A stretch of DNA of 23,844 nucleotides, taken from Peptoniphilaceae bacterium (GTDB lineage Bacteria; Bacillota; Clostridia; Tissierellales; Peptoniphilaceae). The notes below the pieces were generated by a model, which saw only the letters and a list, made by a program, of their open reading frames with translations, made no database searches and was not told where the DNA came from. The DNA lies in the NCBI GenBank assembly GCA_030152565.1, contig JASLJE010000014.1, positions 1-23,844 on the forward strand, in the 5' to 3' direction. Made by a program: the position numbers and the translations under genes. How positions within the stretch are numbered: position 1 is the first letter of the stretch; each line of letters starts with the position of its first letter. Positions 6,768-13,555 of this stretch are shown one piece after another.

Positions 6768-6830
6768 ATAAGCTTTATGGGAAATGTTTTATTTATTTTC
6801 CTAAATATGGGTAAATTAACTTTAGATTTG

Positions 6831-6859
6831 TTGTTTAAATCTTTGATTTATGTTAATAT
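6831..6859 (+). promoter_or_regulatory. Predicted promoter of the CcpA-like regulator
   Basis: TTGTTT at 6831-6836, a 17-base spacer, and TAATAT at 6854-6859 preceded by TGT, making an extended -10. The predicted start is near 6866, about 36 bases before the ATG. The region between the upstream terminator and this promoter (about 6768-6830) is AT-rich, with nothing else I can name. Confidence 0.55.
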
Positions 6860-6870
6860 ATAAATATATA

Positions 6871-6884
6871 GGAAAAGCTTTGCT
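6871..6884 (+). promoter_or_regulatory. Possible operator-like palindrome in the ccpA leader
   Basis: GGAAAAGCTTTGCT contains a perfect AAAGCTTT core and a partial outer match. It lies just downstream of the predicted transcription start. LacI-family repressors bind 14-base palindromes, and the CcpA site (cre) is TGAAANCGNTTNCA-like. Here the centre reads GC rather than CG, so the match is imperfect. Autoregulation is possible but unproven. Confidence 0.25.
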
Positions 6885-6901
6885 AAGAATGGAGTGATAA
6901 T

Positions 6902-7915
6902 ATGTCGAGACCAACAATGGAAGATGTAAAGAATTTAGCAGGTGTTTCAATATCAACAGTTTCAAGGGTAATAAATGGAACCAAAAAAGTTTCTCCAGAA
7001 AAAACCTTAGCGGTGGAAAGAGCTATTGAACAATTGGGATACAAGCCAAATGAAGTTGCAAGAAGTTTGGTTATGAAAAAATCCAATACAATTGGGATTA
7101 TATTGGATGATATCGGTATAGAATATATGGCTCAAATTGTTAGGGGTATAGATGAAGTTGGAAAAATGTATAAATACGACATACTTTTATACAGTACATT
7201 TGGCGATCTAGAAGTTCAACGTAATGCAGTGGAATTTTTATCTTCCAAGCAAGTTGAAGGAATTATTGTCATTTCAGAGGGTATAAATAGTGAGATCGTT
7301 TATAAAATAAAAGAAAATCAAATTCCATACATACAATTAGATCCTTATTTCAATTCAAATGAAATAACTACAGTGGGTATAGATTATAATAAGGCCATGT
7401 CAGAGATGACAGAGAAGTTTATAGAAAACGGCCACAAAAAAGTCTTATATTTAAGGGAAAGATCCAAATCAGATTCTTCCTTCTTAATGCAAACAGGTTA
7501 TGAAGAAGTAATGGATTCAAGCGGACTAGATAGGGAAGTAGTAACAGTTAATGATACCAGCGTAGATTCAGCCTATGAATTTATGGAAAAACACATGGAT
7601 TATATTCATGAAAGAGGTATAACTGCTATAATTACATCTAATGATAGACTAGCTATAGGCGTAATTAATTATTGTTATGATAATGGATTAATAGTACCAG
7701 ATGATTTATCAGTTTCTGGATTTGGGAACTATGAGATTTCTAATTTATACAGACCTAGACTTACAACAATCAGATTACCGTATTATGATATTGGCGCAAT
7801 TTCAATTAGAGTTTTAATTAAACATCTTGCTGAAGATGAAAAGTTTGATAAATCTATCAACTTGAATTACGAAATAGTTGAAAGAGAATCAACAACCACA
7901 AATTTGTCAAAATAA
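6902..7915 (+). CDS. ccpA: LacI-family transcriptional regulator, probable CcpA
   Basis: A 337-residue DNA-binding protein. The N-terminal LacI helix-turn-helix spans about residues 5-26, with VSISTVSRVING typical of the recognition helix. The hinge helix has ARSL at 53-56, including the Leu that wedges into the minor groove. The periplasmic-binding-protein-like core starts at about 61. Near the C-terminus the segment PYYDIGAISIRVLIK closely resembles the CcpA segment that contacts HPr(Ser-P). The next gene is HPr itself with an intact Ser46, which strongly favours CcpA, the master regulator of carbon catabolite repression. GGAGTGA precedes the ATG. The N-terminal extension and the ligand pocket differ from the well-studied bacilli proteins, so another LacI-family sugar regulator remains possible. 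Confidence 0.72.
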   Translation: MSRPTMEDVKNLAGVSISTVSRVINGTKKVSPEKTLAVERAIEQLGYKPNEVARSLVMKKSNTIGIILDDIGIEYMAQIVRGIDEVGKMYKYDILLYSTFGDLEVQRNAVEFLSSKQVEGIIVISEGINSEIVYKIKENQIPYIQLDPYFNSNEITTVGIDYNKAMSEMTEKFIENGHKKVLYLRERSKSDSSFLMQTGYEEVMDSSGLDREVVTVNDTSVDSAYEFMEKHMDYIHERGITAIITSNDRLAIGVINYCYDNGLIVPDDLSVSGFGNYEISNLYRPRLTTIRLPYYDIGAISIRVLIKHLAEDEKFDKSINLNYEIVERESTTTNLSK

Positions 7916-7959
7916 TATTAAGATATTATAAATAATAAAAAAAAACGGAGGGAAAATAA

Positions 7960-8220
7960 ATGGTTGAAAAAAATGTAGTTGTAACTAATGAAACAGGTTT
8001 ACACGCAAGACCTGCTGCAGCATTGGTTCAATTCGTTAAGGCAATGCCTGGCGATGTAGAATTAATTAAAGAAGGTAAAGTAGCTAACGCTAAGAGTATA
8101 TTTAGTGTAATGTCATTAGGTATCTCAAAAGGAACTGAAATAACAGTAAGAGTAAATGGCGAAAATGAAGAAGAAAATCTAAATAAAGTAGTTGAATTTA
8201 TCGAAGGACTTACTGATTAA
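7960..8220 (+). CDS. ptsH: Phosphocarrier protein HPr
   Basis: An 86-residue cytoplasmic phosphocarrier of the PTS, typical length. His15 in TGLHARPA takes phosphate from enzyme I and passes it to sugar-specific EIIA domains. Ser46 in AKSIFSVMSLGI is the site phosphorylated by HPr kinase in Gram-positives, creating the CcpA corepressor. Both residues are intact, so the protein can serve transport and regulation. A strong GGAGGG site precedes the start. The 44-base gap after the regulator has no clear terminator, so ccpA-ptsH co-transcription is possible. A terminator-like hairpin follows. Codon use is A/T-ending and uniform, as expected for an abundant protein. Confidence 0.97.
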   Translation: MVEKNVVVTNETGLHARPAAALVQFVKAMPGDVELIKEGKVANAKSIFSVMSLGISKGTEITVRVNGENEEENLNKVVEFIEGLTD

Positions 8221-8230
8221 TTAACAAGTA

Positions 8231-8258
8231 AAAGGATACTTAAATAGTATCCTTTTAT
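8231..8258 (+). terminator. Terminator-like hairpin between ptsH and ptsI
   Basis: A perfect 10-bp inverted repeat (AAAGGATACT at 8231-8240, AGTATCCTTT at 8246-8255) with a five-base loop and a T-rich tail, in the short ptsH-ptsI gap. I see no convincing promoter after it. It probably terminates part of the transcripts and so lowers enzyme I relative to HPr. Confidence 0.75.
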
Positions 8259-8276
8259 TATTATAGGGGTGATGTG

Positions 8277-9986
8277 ATGAATAATAAATATAAGGGAATT
8301 ATTGCGTCCAATGGTATAGCCATAGGCAAGGCTTATATATTTAACAAAACCAAGGTTGACGTAGTAAAAGAAAATATTGAAGAAACAGAAGTTAGTAAAG
8401 AAATAGAAAAAGTTAAAAGTGCTATAGAGTCCTACGATAAACAGTTAAGTGAAAGACTTGTTTCCAGTGAAGAGGAACAAGCAGTTATAGATGCTCACAA
8501 GGAATTACTAGCAGATCCATACTTGATTGAAACCATAGAGGGAAAAATCTCAGGTGACAAGGTAAAGGCTGATTGGGGCCTAAAGGAAACCATAGAAGAA
8601 ATGGTTTCAATGATGGAAATGTTAGATGATGAGTATTTAAAGGAAAGAGCAGCTGACTATAAGGATATCGGCGAAAGAATCATGTACGAGTTAAAGGGAA
8701 TTAAACCAAAATCTCTAGCTAATTTAGATGATGATTATATAATCATATCAGAAGAGTTAACTCCATCTGATACATCTATTATGGACAAGAAAAAAGTTTT
8801 GGGTTTTGCCATGGACTTGGGTGGAAAGACCAGCCATACTTCTATAATTGCTCAAACCCTATCAATACCAGCCATTGTTGGTATGAAGGATATTACAGCT
8901 AAGATAGAACATGGAGATTTAATTATCCTAGATGCTGTGGAAGGAATTATTATAGGTCAACCATCAGAAGAACTTGTTAAGGAATACCAAGACAAGCAAA
9001 GAGAAATCTTGGAAGAAAGAGAAGCCTTAGACAAGGATAAGTTTAAAGAAGCTATTACTAAGGACGACAGAAAGGTTGAAGTTGCATGTAATATAGGTAA
9101 CTTGGAAGACCTGGATTTAGGCTTAGAAAATGGAGCAGAGGGAGTAGGTCTATTTAGAACAGAATTTTTATATATGGATTCAAATGAGTTTCCTTCAGAA
9201 GAAAAACAATTTGAAGTATATAAAAAGGCTGCTGAAAAATTAGAAGGAAAACCTTTAATCATTAGAACCCTAGATATTGGTGGGGACAAGTCCCTAAGCT
9301 ACTTTGATTTTCCTAAGGAAGAAAATCCTTTCTTGGGTTGGAGAGCCTTGAGAATATGTTTTGATAAGGAAGAAGTATTTAGAGACCAACTAAGGGCTAT
9401 TCTTAGAGCAAGTGCCTATGGTAATGTGAAAATCCTACTACCTATGGTAATCTCAGTAGAAGAGTTACAAAGGGTAAATGAATTATTAGACAAGTACATG
9501 AAGGAATTAGCAGATGAAAACATTGAGTTTGACGCTAATATAGAAGTAGGAGTTATGATTGAAACCCCAGCATCAGTATTTATAGCTGAGGATTTAATAG
9601 AATATTGTGACTACTTTAGTATTGGAACCAATGACTTGACCCAATATATCCTAGCAGTTGATAGGGGAAATGAAAATATCTCCCACCTATATAACAATTA
9701 TCATCCTGCAGTATTAAGGGCTATGAAAAAGGTTATAGATGCCTCCCACAAGGCCGGTAAATGGACTGGTATGTGTGGTAGTATGGCTTCTGACACCAAG
9801 GCTACCTACCTATTATTAGGTATGGGTCTGGATGAATTCTCTTCAGTGGGATCAAAGATTTCAAAGATTAAAAACACAATCTTAAATGCTAACTATAAGG
9901 AGGCAGAAGCCTTTGCCAATAGAATTTTAGCAATTAACAATGTGACTGATATAGAAAAAGAGATAGAAGGTCTGGAATTAAAATAA
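8277..9986 (+). CDS. ptsI: PTS enzyme I (phosphoenolpyruvate-protein phosphotransferase)
   Basis: A 569-residue cytoplasmic enzyme that takes phosphate from PEP and transfers it to HPr. The N-terminal HPr-binding and phosphohistidine domains contain GGKTSHTSIIA with the catalytic His187. The C-terminal PEP-binding barrel has GVGLFRTEFLYM, the GTNDLTQY segment, and the MCGSMASD segment with the conserved active-site Cys. Length is standard. I chose ATG 8277 over the in-frame GTG at 8274, because the AGGGGTGAT Shine-Dalgarno (8265-8273) overlaps the GTG. The gene stop (TAA) overlaps the next ATG by one base (TAATG), coupling it to an unknown protein. Confidence 0.97.
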   Translation: MNNKYKGIIASNGIAIGKAYIFNKTKVDVVKENIEETEVSKEIEKVKSAIESYDKQLSERLVSSEEEQAVIDAHKELLADPYLIETIEGKISGDKVKADWGLKETIEEMVSMMEMLDDEYLKERAADYKDIGERIMYELKGIKPKSLANLDDDYIIISEELTPSDTSIMDKKKVLGFAMDLGGKTSHTSIIAQTLSIPAIVGMKDITAKIEHGDLIILDAVEGIIIGQPSEELVKEYQDKQREILEEREALDKDKFKEAITKDDRKVEVACNIGNLEDLDLGLENGAEGVGLFRTEFLYMDSNEFPSEEKQFEVYKKAAEKLEGKPLIIRTLDIGGDKSLSYFDFPKEENPFLGWRALRICFDKEEVFRDQLRAILRASAYGNVKILLPMVISVEELQRVNELLDKYMKELADENIEFDANIEVGVMIETPASVFIAEDLIEYCDYFSIGTNDLTQYILAVDRGNENISHLYNNYHPAVLRAMKKVIDASHKAGKWTGMCGSMASDTKATYLLLGMGLDEFSSVGSKISKIKNTILNANYKEAEAFANRILAINNVTDIEKEIEGLELK

Positions 9987-10624
9987 TGAAAACAAATAGG
10001 GTTCAAAATGAAAATATTAGATTAATGGATCTTATAGAAGATCTAAGTGAAGAAGAAAAAAATAAGCTGGCAGAAAAGATAGTTATTAAACTTAAGGACA
10101 AGCATTTTTTAATAGATGATAACTCCTGGCTACAGGCCTATAACAATAAGATAAGTTTAGTACTTTACAATCATGGCTTGTCCAGTGCCACTGGCTTAAA
10201 AGACTATATTTTAGTAGATTTTATAGAAGCTAATAACTTTTTATTAAATGATAGGGATAGTTTCGAAATATACAATCATAGATTGGAAAATATCTACTTG
10301 GAAAAAGAAGATGTGGTTTTTAGGACCAGGGACAAGGATGAATCTGGCGACTATATAATGGATTTCTTATTTCTACACGACCTGGCAAGAATCGATGAAG
10401 ATTTTGCCACTAGTTTATTAAAAAAGTACTTTGATGGAGAACCAGGAAGAAAGTTTTTTAGAATACTTAGCTTTTATACAGCTGTATCTTGCTTGGACTT
10501 GATAACGAAATATAATTCCATAATAGATCCGCTTGAAAAAGAAAAGCTGGGTGAAAAAATAAATTATTTATTTGAAATATATGAGGATTTTTCAGAAGAA
10601 TATCCTCTTTGGTATAAAGATTAA
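9986..10624 (+). CDS. Uncharacterised protein translationally coupled to ptsI
   Basis: A 212-residue soluble protein, rich in Asp, Glu, Lys and aromatic residues, with no signal peptide or membrane segment. I do not recognise it with confidence. Residues 1-40 look helical. The stretch from about 96 to 150 (NHRLENIYL, then D-rich RTRDKDESGDYIMDF, then FATSLLKKYF) is faintly like the C-lobe of aminoglycoside-phosphotransferase-fold kinases, where an HGDLxxxNIL loop is followed by a D-E-x-x-GDPxxD pattern. Here the catalytic HGD is not intact and no nucleotide-binding N-lobe is evident. If related, it would be a degenerate or non-catalytic member. The start overlaps the ptsI stop by one base, and the nearest AGAAGG lies about 15 bases upstream, so translation probably relies on re-initiation. 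This hints at a PTS-related role, but nothing in the protein proves it. Confidence 0.6.
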   Translation: MKTNRVQNENIRLMDLIEDLSEEEKNKLAEKIVIKLKDKHFLIDDNSWLQAYNNKISLVLYNHGLSSATGLKDYILVDFIEANNFLLNDRDSFEIYNHRLENIYLEKEDVVFRTRDKDESGDYIMDFLFLHDLARIDEDFATSLLKKYFDGEPGRKFFRILSFYTAVSCLDLITKYNSIIDPLEKEKLGEKINYLFEIYEDFSEEYPLWYKD

Positions 10625-10650
10625 GGAAAAGTTTAACTTTTCCTTTTCTT
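10625..10650 (+). terminator. Terminator between the ptsI-coupled gene and the zur-like gene
   Basis: A 19-base near-palindrome (GGAAAAGTT-T-AACTTTTCC, 10625-10643) begins right after the plus-strand stop codon and is followed by a long T-rich stretch. The stop of the minus-strand regulator (10633-10635) lies inside it. It is canonical for the plus strand; the minus-strand T tail is weak. Confidence 0.75.
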
Positions 10651-11061
10651 TTGCTTTTTTTTATTTTGGCAGTCAGGACAAATGCCTATAAATTCAAAGT
10701 TATGTCCTGTTATAATAAAGTTTGTATCTTCTTCTATCTTGGATTTAAAGGCCATAATGGGACAGAAGTCTAGGGGAATGACCTGGTGGCATTCTGAACA
10801 AATCAAGTGATGCTTGTGTTTGTGGTCATTTAACTGGTAGTAGGATAGGCCATTATAACCTATGTTTTTTACTAGAATATCCTTGTCCACCATTATGGAT
10901 AGATTTCTATATATGGAAGAAATATTAATATTCTTGTCTTTTAATTTTTCATATATATCATCTGCGCTCATGGGTGAATCATTGGTTTGTAAGGCGTCTA
11001 AAATCAAGAGCCTATTGTCAGTAAGTTTTAAATCATTTTCTATAAGTATTTTTTTATTCAT
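10633..11061 (-). CDS. zur: Fur-family metal-responsive repressor, probable Zur
   Basis: A 142-residue regulator with an N-terminal winged helix (about 1-80; ISSIYRNLSIM is the recognition-helix region) and a C-terminal dimerisation and metal domain. Two CxxC pairs (CSEC near 92-95 and CPDC near 132-135) form the structural zinc site. HKHKHH at about 84-89 corresponds to the metal-sensing His cluster. The tail KKKQKKRKS is very basic. Its divergent neighbour is a zinc-type ABC transporter with a His-rich binding protein, and the intergenic region has a perfect Fur/Zur-type palindrome, so Zur (zinc) is the best assignment. Fur (iron), PerR or a manganese regulator cannot be excluded from sequence alone. 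GGGAGGG precedes the ATG. Confidence 0.82.
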   Translation of the reverse strand: MNKKILIENDLKLTDNRLLILDALQTNDSPMSADDIYEKLKDKNINISSIYRNLSIMVDKDILVKNIGYNGLSYYQLNDHKHKHHLICSECHQVIPLDFCPIMAFKSKIEEDTNFIITGHNFEFIGICPDCQNKKKQKKRKS

Positions 11062-11078
11062 AATATCCCTCCCAGCTA

Positions 11079-11106
11079 ATTATATATTATTATTGACAAA
11101 AGTAAA
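11079..11106 (-). promoter_or_regulatory. Predicted promoter of the zur-like gene
   Basis: On the minus strand, TTTACT (complement of 11101-11106), a 16-base spacer and TATAAT (complement of 11079-11084). It interlocks with the divergent transporter promoter, so the two probably compete for polymerase or respond together. Confidence 0.5.
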
Positions 11107-11120
11107 ACTATGGATATAAT
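11093..11120 (+). promoter_or_regulatory. Promoter of the zinc transporter operon
   Basis: A perfect TTGACA (11093-11098), a 16-base spacer and a perfect TATAAT (11115-11120). The predicted start near 11127 falls inside the Fur/Zur palindrome, so a bound repressor would block initiation. Confidence 0.8.
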
Positions 11121-11122
11121 TA

Positions 11123-11141
11123 AATGAGAATGATTCTCATT
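11123..11141 (+). promoter_or_regulatory. Fur/Zur-type operator palindrome
   Basis: AATGAGAATGATTCTCATT is a perfect 9-1-9 inverted repeat with the 7-1-7 core TGAGAAT-G-ATTCTCA typical of Fur-family operators. It starts two bases after the -10 box and ends where the AAGGAGG ribosome binding site of the first transporter gene begins (11142-11148). The product of the divergent gene is the likely ligand. Confidence 0.87.
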
Positions 11142-11152
11142 AAGGAGGCAAG

Positions 11153-12085
11153 ATGAAAAAGAAAATTTTACTTATACTTACTATAGCAGCCATACTAATT
11201 ACAGGCTGTTCAAATAAAGAAGAGAAAACCGACAAGATAAGGGTGGCAGCATCCTTTTATCCTCTGGCAGACTTTGCTGAAAAGATAGGGGGAGACCAGG
11301 TGGAGGTTACCAATCTTTTAAAATCAGGTAATGCCCATGGTTGGGAACCTAGTACTAAGGATATGAAAAATATTTTAGAAGCAGACCTTGTCCTAGTAAA
11401 TGGAGCTGGATTTGAATCTTGGCTAGACAAGCTGATCCAATCCAATCCTGATTTAAGCTTGGTAGATAGCTCTAAAAACATAGACTTAATAGAAGTAGAC
11501 CATGGCCATGAAGAAGATCATGACCACGACCATGAAGGCCACGATCACGGAGACCACGATCCCCATATATGGCTAAGTCTAAAAAATGCTCTTATTCAAA
11601 TGGACAATATTAAGGAAGCCTTGGTTTCCCTTGATCCAGATCATAAGGACTATTATGAAGAAAACTATTTAAGGGAAAAAACCAGGTTGGAAGGTTTGGA
11701 TGCCAGTTATAGAAAGACCTTGGAAGCCCATAAGGGAGCCTATTTTGTAGTGCCCCATGAAGCCTTTGCCTACCTGGCCAAGGACTATGGTCTAAACCAG
11801 TTGGCCATAGAGGGGATAAACTCAGATAGTGAGCCTAATATAAGTCAGCTTAAAGAAATAGTAGACCTATGTAGGGAAAAAAACATAGAGACCATCTTTT
11901 ATGAATATGGCTCATCTAGTAGGATAGCTGATACTATAGCAGCAGAACTGGGAGCCAAGGTAAGTCCTATTAGCACCATAGAGCTTGTAGGTCAAAAAGA
12001 TCTGGAAGAGGGACTAGACTATGGAGGTCTTATGGAACTTAACTTAAAAAATCTGGCAGAAAGTTTACAGGTGACAAATGATTGA
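11153..12085 (+). CDS. znuA: Zinc ABC transporter substrate-binding lipoprotein
   Basis: A 310-residue cluster 9 (ZnuA/AdcA/TroA-type) metal-binding lipoprotein. The signal peptide ends in the lipobox LITGC, with the lipidated Cys19. The first metal ligand region is NAHGWEPS (His62). A His/Asp/Glu-rich loop at about 117-136, containing nine His, is characteristic of zinc rather than manganese binding proteins. The DPHIWLS ligand motif follows at 136-142 (His138). A VPHEAFAYL motif with another conserved His lies further on, and the expected acidic region around EYGSSS near the end. It captures extracellular zinc and hands it to the membrane permease. The stop overlaps the ATPase start by 8 bases, making a tight three-gene operon under the Fur/Zur operator. 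Confidence 0.93.
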   Translation: MKKKILLILTIAAILITGCSNKEEKTDKIRVAASFYPLADFAEKIGGDQVEVTNLLKSGNAHGWEPSTKDMKNILEADLVLVNGAGFESWLDKLIQSNPDLSLVDSSKNIDLIEVDHGHEEDHDHDHEGHDHGDHDPHIWLSLKNALIQMDNIKEALVSLDPDHKDYYEENYLREKTRLEGLDASYRKTLEAHKGAYFVVPHEAFAYLAKDYGLNQLAIEGINSDSEPNISQLKEIVDLCREKNIETIFYEYGSSSRIADTIAAELGAKVSPISTIELVGQKDLEEGLDYGGLMELNLKNLAESLQVTND

Positions 12086-12746
12086 AGTAAATAAATTAAC
12101 CTTTAGCTATGGCGATAATACCATACTCAAGGATTTAAACTTAAAAATAAATGATGGAGACTTTGCAGCCATTATAGGAAATAATGGGGCTGGTAAGTCT
12201 ACTCTGATCAAGCTTTTGGTCCATGAACTAGAGGCGGGGCAAGGAGAGATTCTCATAGATCAAGAAAATATAAATGACTTTAAATCCTGGGATAGGATAG
12301 GCTATGTAAATCAAGTAGATAGGAACAATCCTATAGCCTTTCCCATAAGTTGTTCTGAATTGGTAGTCTTAAATTTATATGAGGATTTTAATCTTTTTAA
12401 TAGGCCTAGAAGGGAACATTGGCAAAGGGTAGAGGAAAGTTTAGACATGGTTCAAATGCTAGACTATTATGACAGGGACTTTAATAGTCTGTCAGGTGGT
12501 CAAAAACAAAGGATTATGATAGCCAAGGCCTTGGTTCACAGGCCAGACATCTTAATTTTTGATGAACCTACAGTAGGGGTTGACCAGGACAATAGTAGGG
12601 CCTTTTTCCAACTGTTAAAACACTTAAATGAAAGACATGGCAAGACTATAATCATGGTTACCCATGAACTTGACAAGGCGGAAGGCTACTTTAATAAGAA
12701 GTTTTACTTGGAAAATAGGACCATAAGGGAGGAGATAGTATGTTAG
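12078..12746 (+). CDS. znuC: Zinc ABC transporter ATP-binding protein
   Basis: A 222-residue ABC ATPase. Walker A is GNNGAGKST at 34-42, the signature LSGGQ at 138-142, Walker B is ILIFDEP at about 158-164, and the switch His is in VTHE near residue 200. It drives metal import from the cytoplasmic side. Its start is inside the end of the binding-protein gene, and its own end overlaps the permease start (ATG at 12740, stop 12744-12746). Confidence 0.93.
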   Translation: MIEVNKLTFSYGDNTILKDLNLKINDGDFAAIIGNNGAGKSTLIKLLVHELEAGQGEILIDQENINDFKSWDRIGYVNQVDRNNPIAFPISCSELVVLNLYEDFNLFNRPRREHWQRVEESLDMVQMLDYYDRDFNSLSGGQKQRIMIAKALVHRPDILIFDEPTVGVDQDNSRAFFQLLKHLNERHGKTIIMVTHELDKAEGYFNKKFYLENRTIREEIVC

Positions 12747-13540
12747 CCTATGCTTTTATGAGAAGGGCCCTTTTTACAGGCCTGATGCTGTCTATAATTA
12801 TTCCTCTTATAGGAACCATAGTGGTAAATAGGAAGACTTCAACCATAGGAGACGCCCTATCCCATACATCTTTGGCAGGTATATCCCTAGGACTTATCCT
12901 GTCTATTAATCCTTTAATAGGAGCTATTTGTGCCTCCATCTTTGGGGCCTTTTCCATAGAGAAGATAAGGTCTAAATTCCCCCAAAATGGTGATCTTGCA
13001 ACAGCAATAATCACCAGCCTAGGCATAGGTTTGGCCTCCATCTTATCGGATTTTGTGCCTGGCAGTCAAAACTTTGAGTCCTTTTTATTTGGATCTATCA
13101 TATCCATATCCCAGGCTGATATGGTAATTATAGGCCTGGTAACTATCCTGGTAGTTGGACTTTATCTCTACTTGGAATACGGACTTTTAAGCATATCTGT
13201 AAATGAGACCCAGGCTAGGTTATCTGGAGTTAAGGTGGCCTTAACAGAAAACTTATTTACCCTAGTTTTAGCGATAACCATAGCGGTAGCATCTAAAATT
13301 GTAGGGGTTTTAATCATATCATCAACTATGATTCTACCAGTGGCAAGTGCCATGATGGTAAGTAAAAATTATAGGTGGACAGTTAGAAACTCTATCCTAT
13401 ATGGAGTGGCCTATATGATGGTTGGAATAATAGTAGCCTATTACCTATCTCTTAAGCCAGGTGGAACCATAGTTATAGTTTCCATCCTAGGATTAATAGT
13501 AAGTATGGGGGCAAAAAAATTAAGACAACTAGTCAACTAG
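12740..13540 (+). CDS. znuB: Zinc ABC transporter permease
   Basis: A 266-residue membrane protein of the ABC-3 (ZnuB/TroC) family with about eight hydrophobic segments. The segment beginning TIGDALSHTSLAGISLG (about residues 31-47) is the conserved family motif after the first membrane helix. The C-terminus carries further family helices (VGVLIISSTMILPVASAMM region). It forms the channel of the importer. The last codons and stop lie inside a palindromic terminator shared with the convergent rqcH gene, and its C-terminal residues (RQLVN) are encoded by that palindrome. Confidence 0.92.
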   Translation: MLAYAFMRRALFTGLMLSIIIPLIGTIVVNRKTSTIGDALSHTSLAGISLGLILSINPLIGAICASIFGAFSIEKIRSKFPQNGDLATAIITSLGIGLASILSDFVPGSQNFESFLFGSIISISQADMVIIGLVTILVVGLYLYLEYGLLSISVNETQARLSGVKVALTENLFTLVLAITIAVASKIVGVLIISSTMILPVASAMMVSKNYRWTVRNSILYGVAYMMVGIIVAYYLSLKPGGTIVIVSILGLIVSMGAKKLRQLVN

Positions 13541-13555
13541 TTGTCTTATATTTTT
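13522..13555 (+). terminator. Bidirectional terminator that also encodes both protein C-termini
   Basis: Twelve-base arms (AAGACAACTAGT at 13522-13533, ACTAGTTGTCTT at 13536-13547) are separated by two bases, with T-rich tails on both strands. It contains the stop codons of znuB (plus, 13538-13540) and rqcH (minus, 13529-13531). The stop codons overlap in the sense that each gene ends within the other's coding sequence by 12 bases. Confidence 0.88.

Noticed and set aside
8957..9289. Minus-strand open frame of 110 residues inside ptsI
   Set aside because: It is a shadow of the ptsI coding bias, Ser/Leu-rich with no family motif or ribosome binding site.
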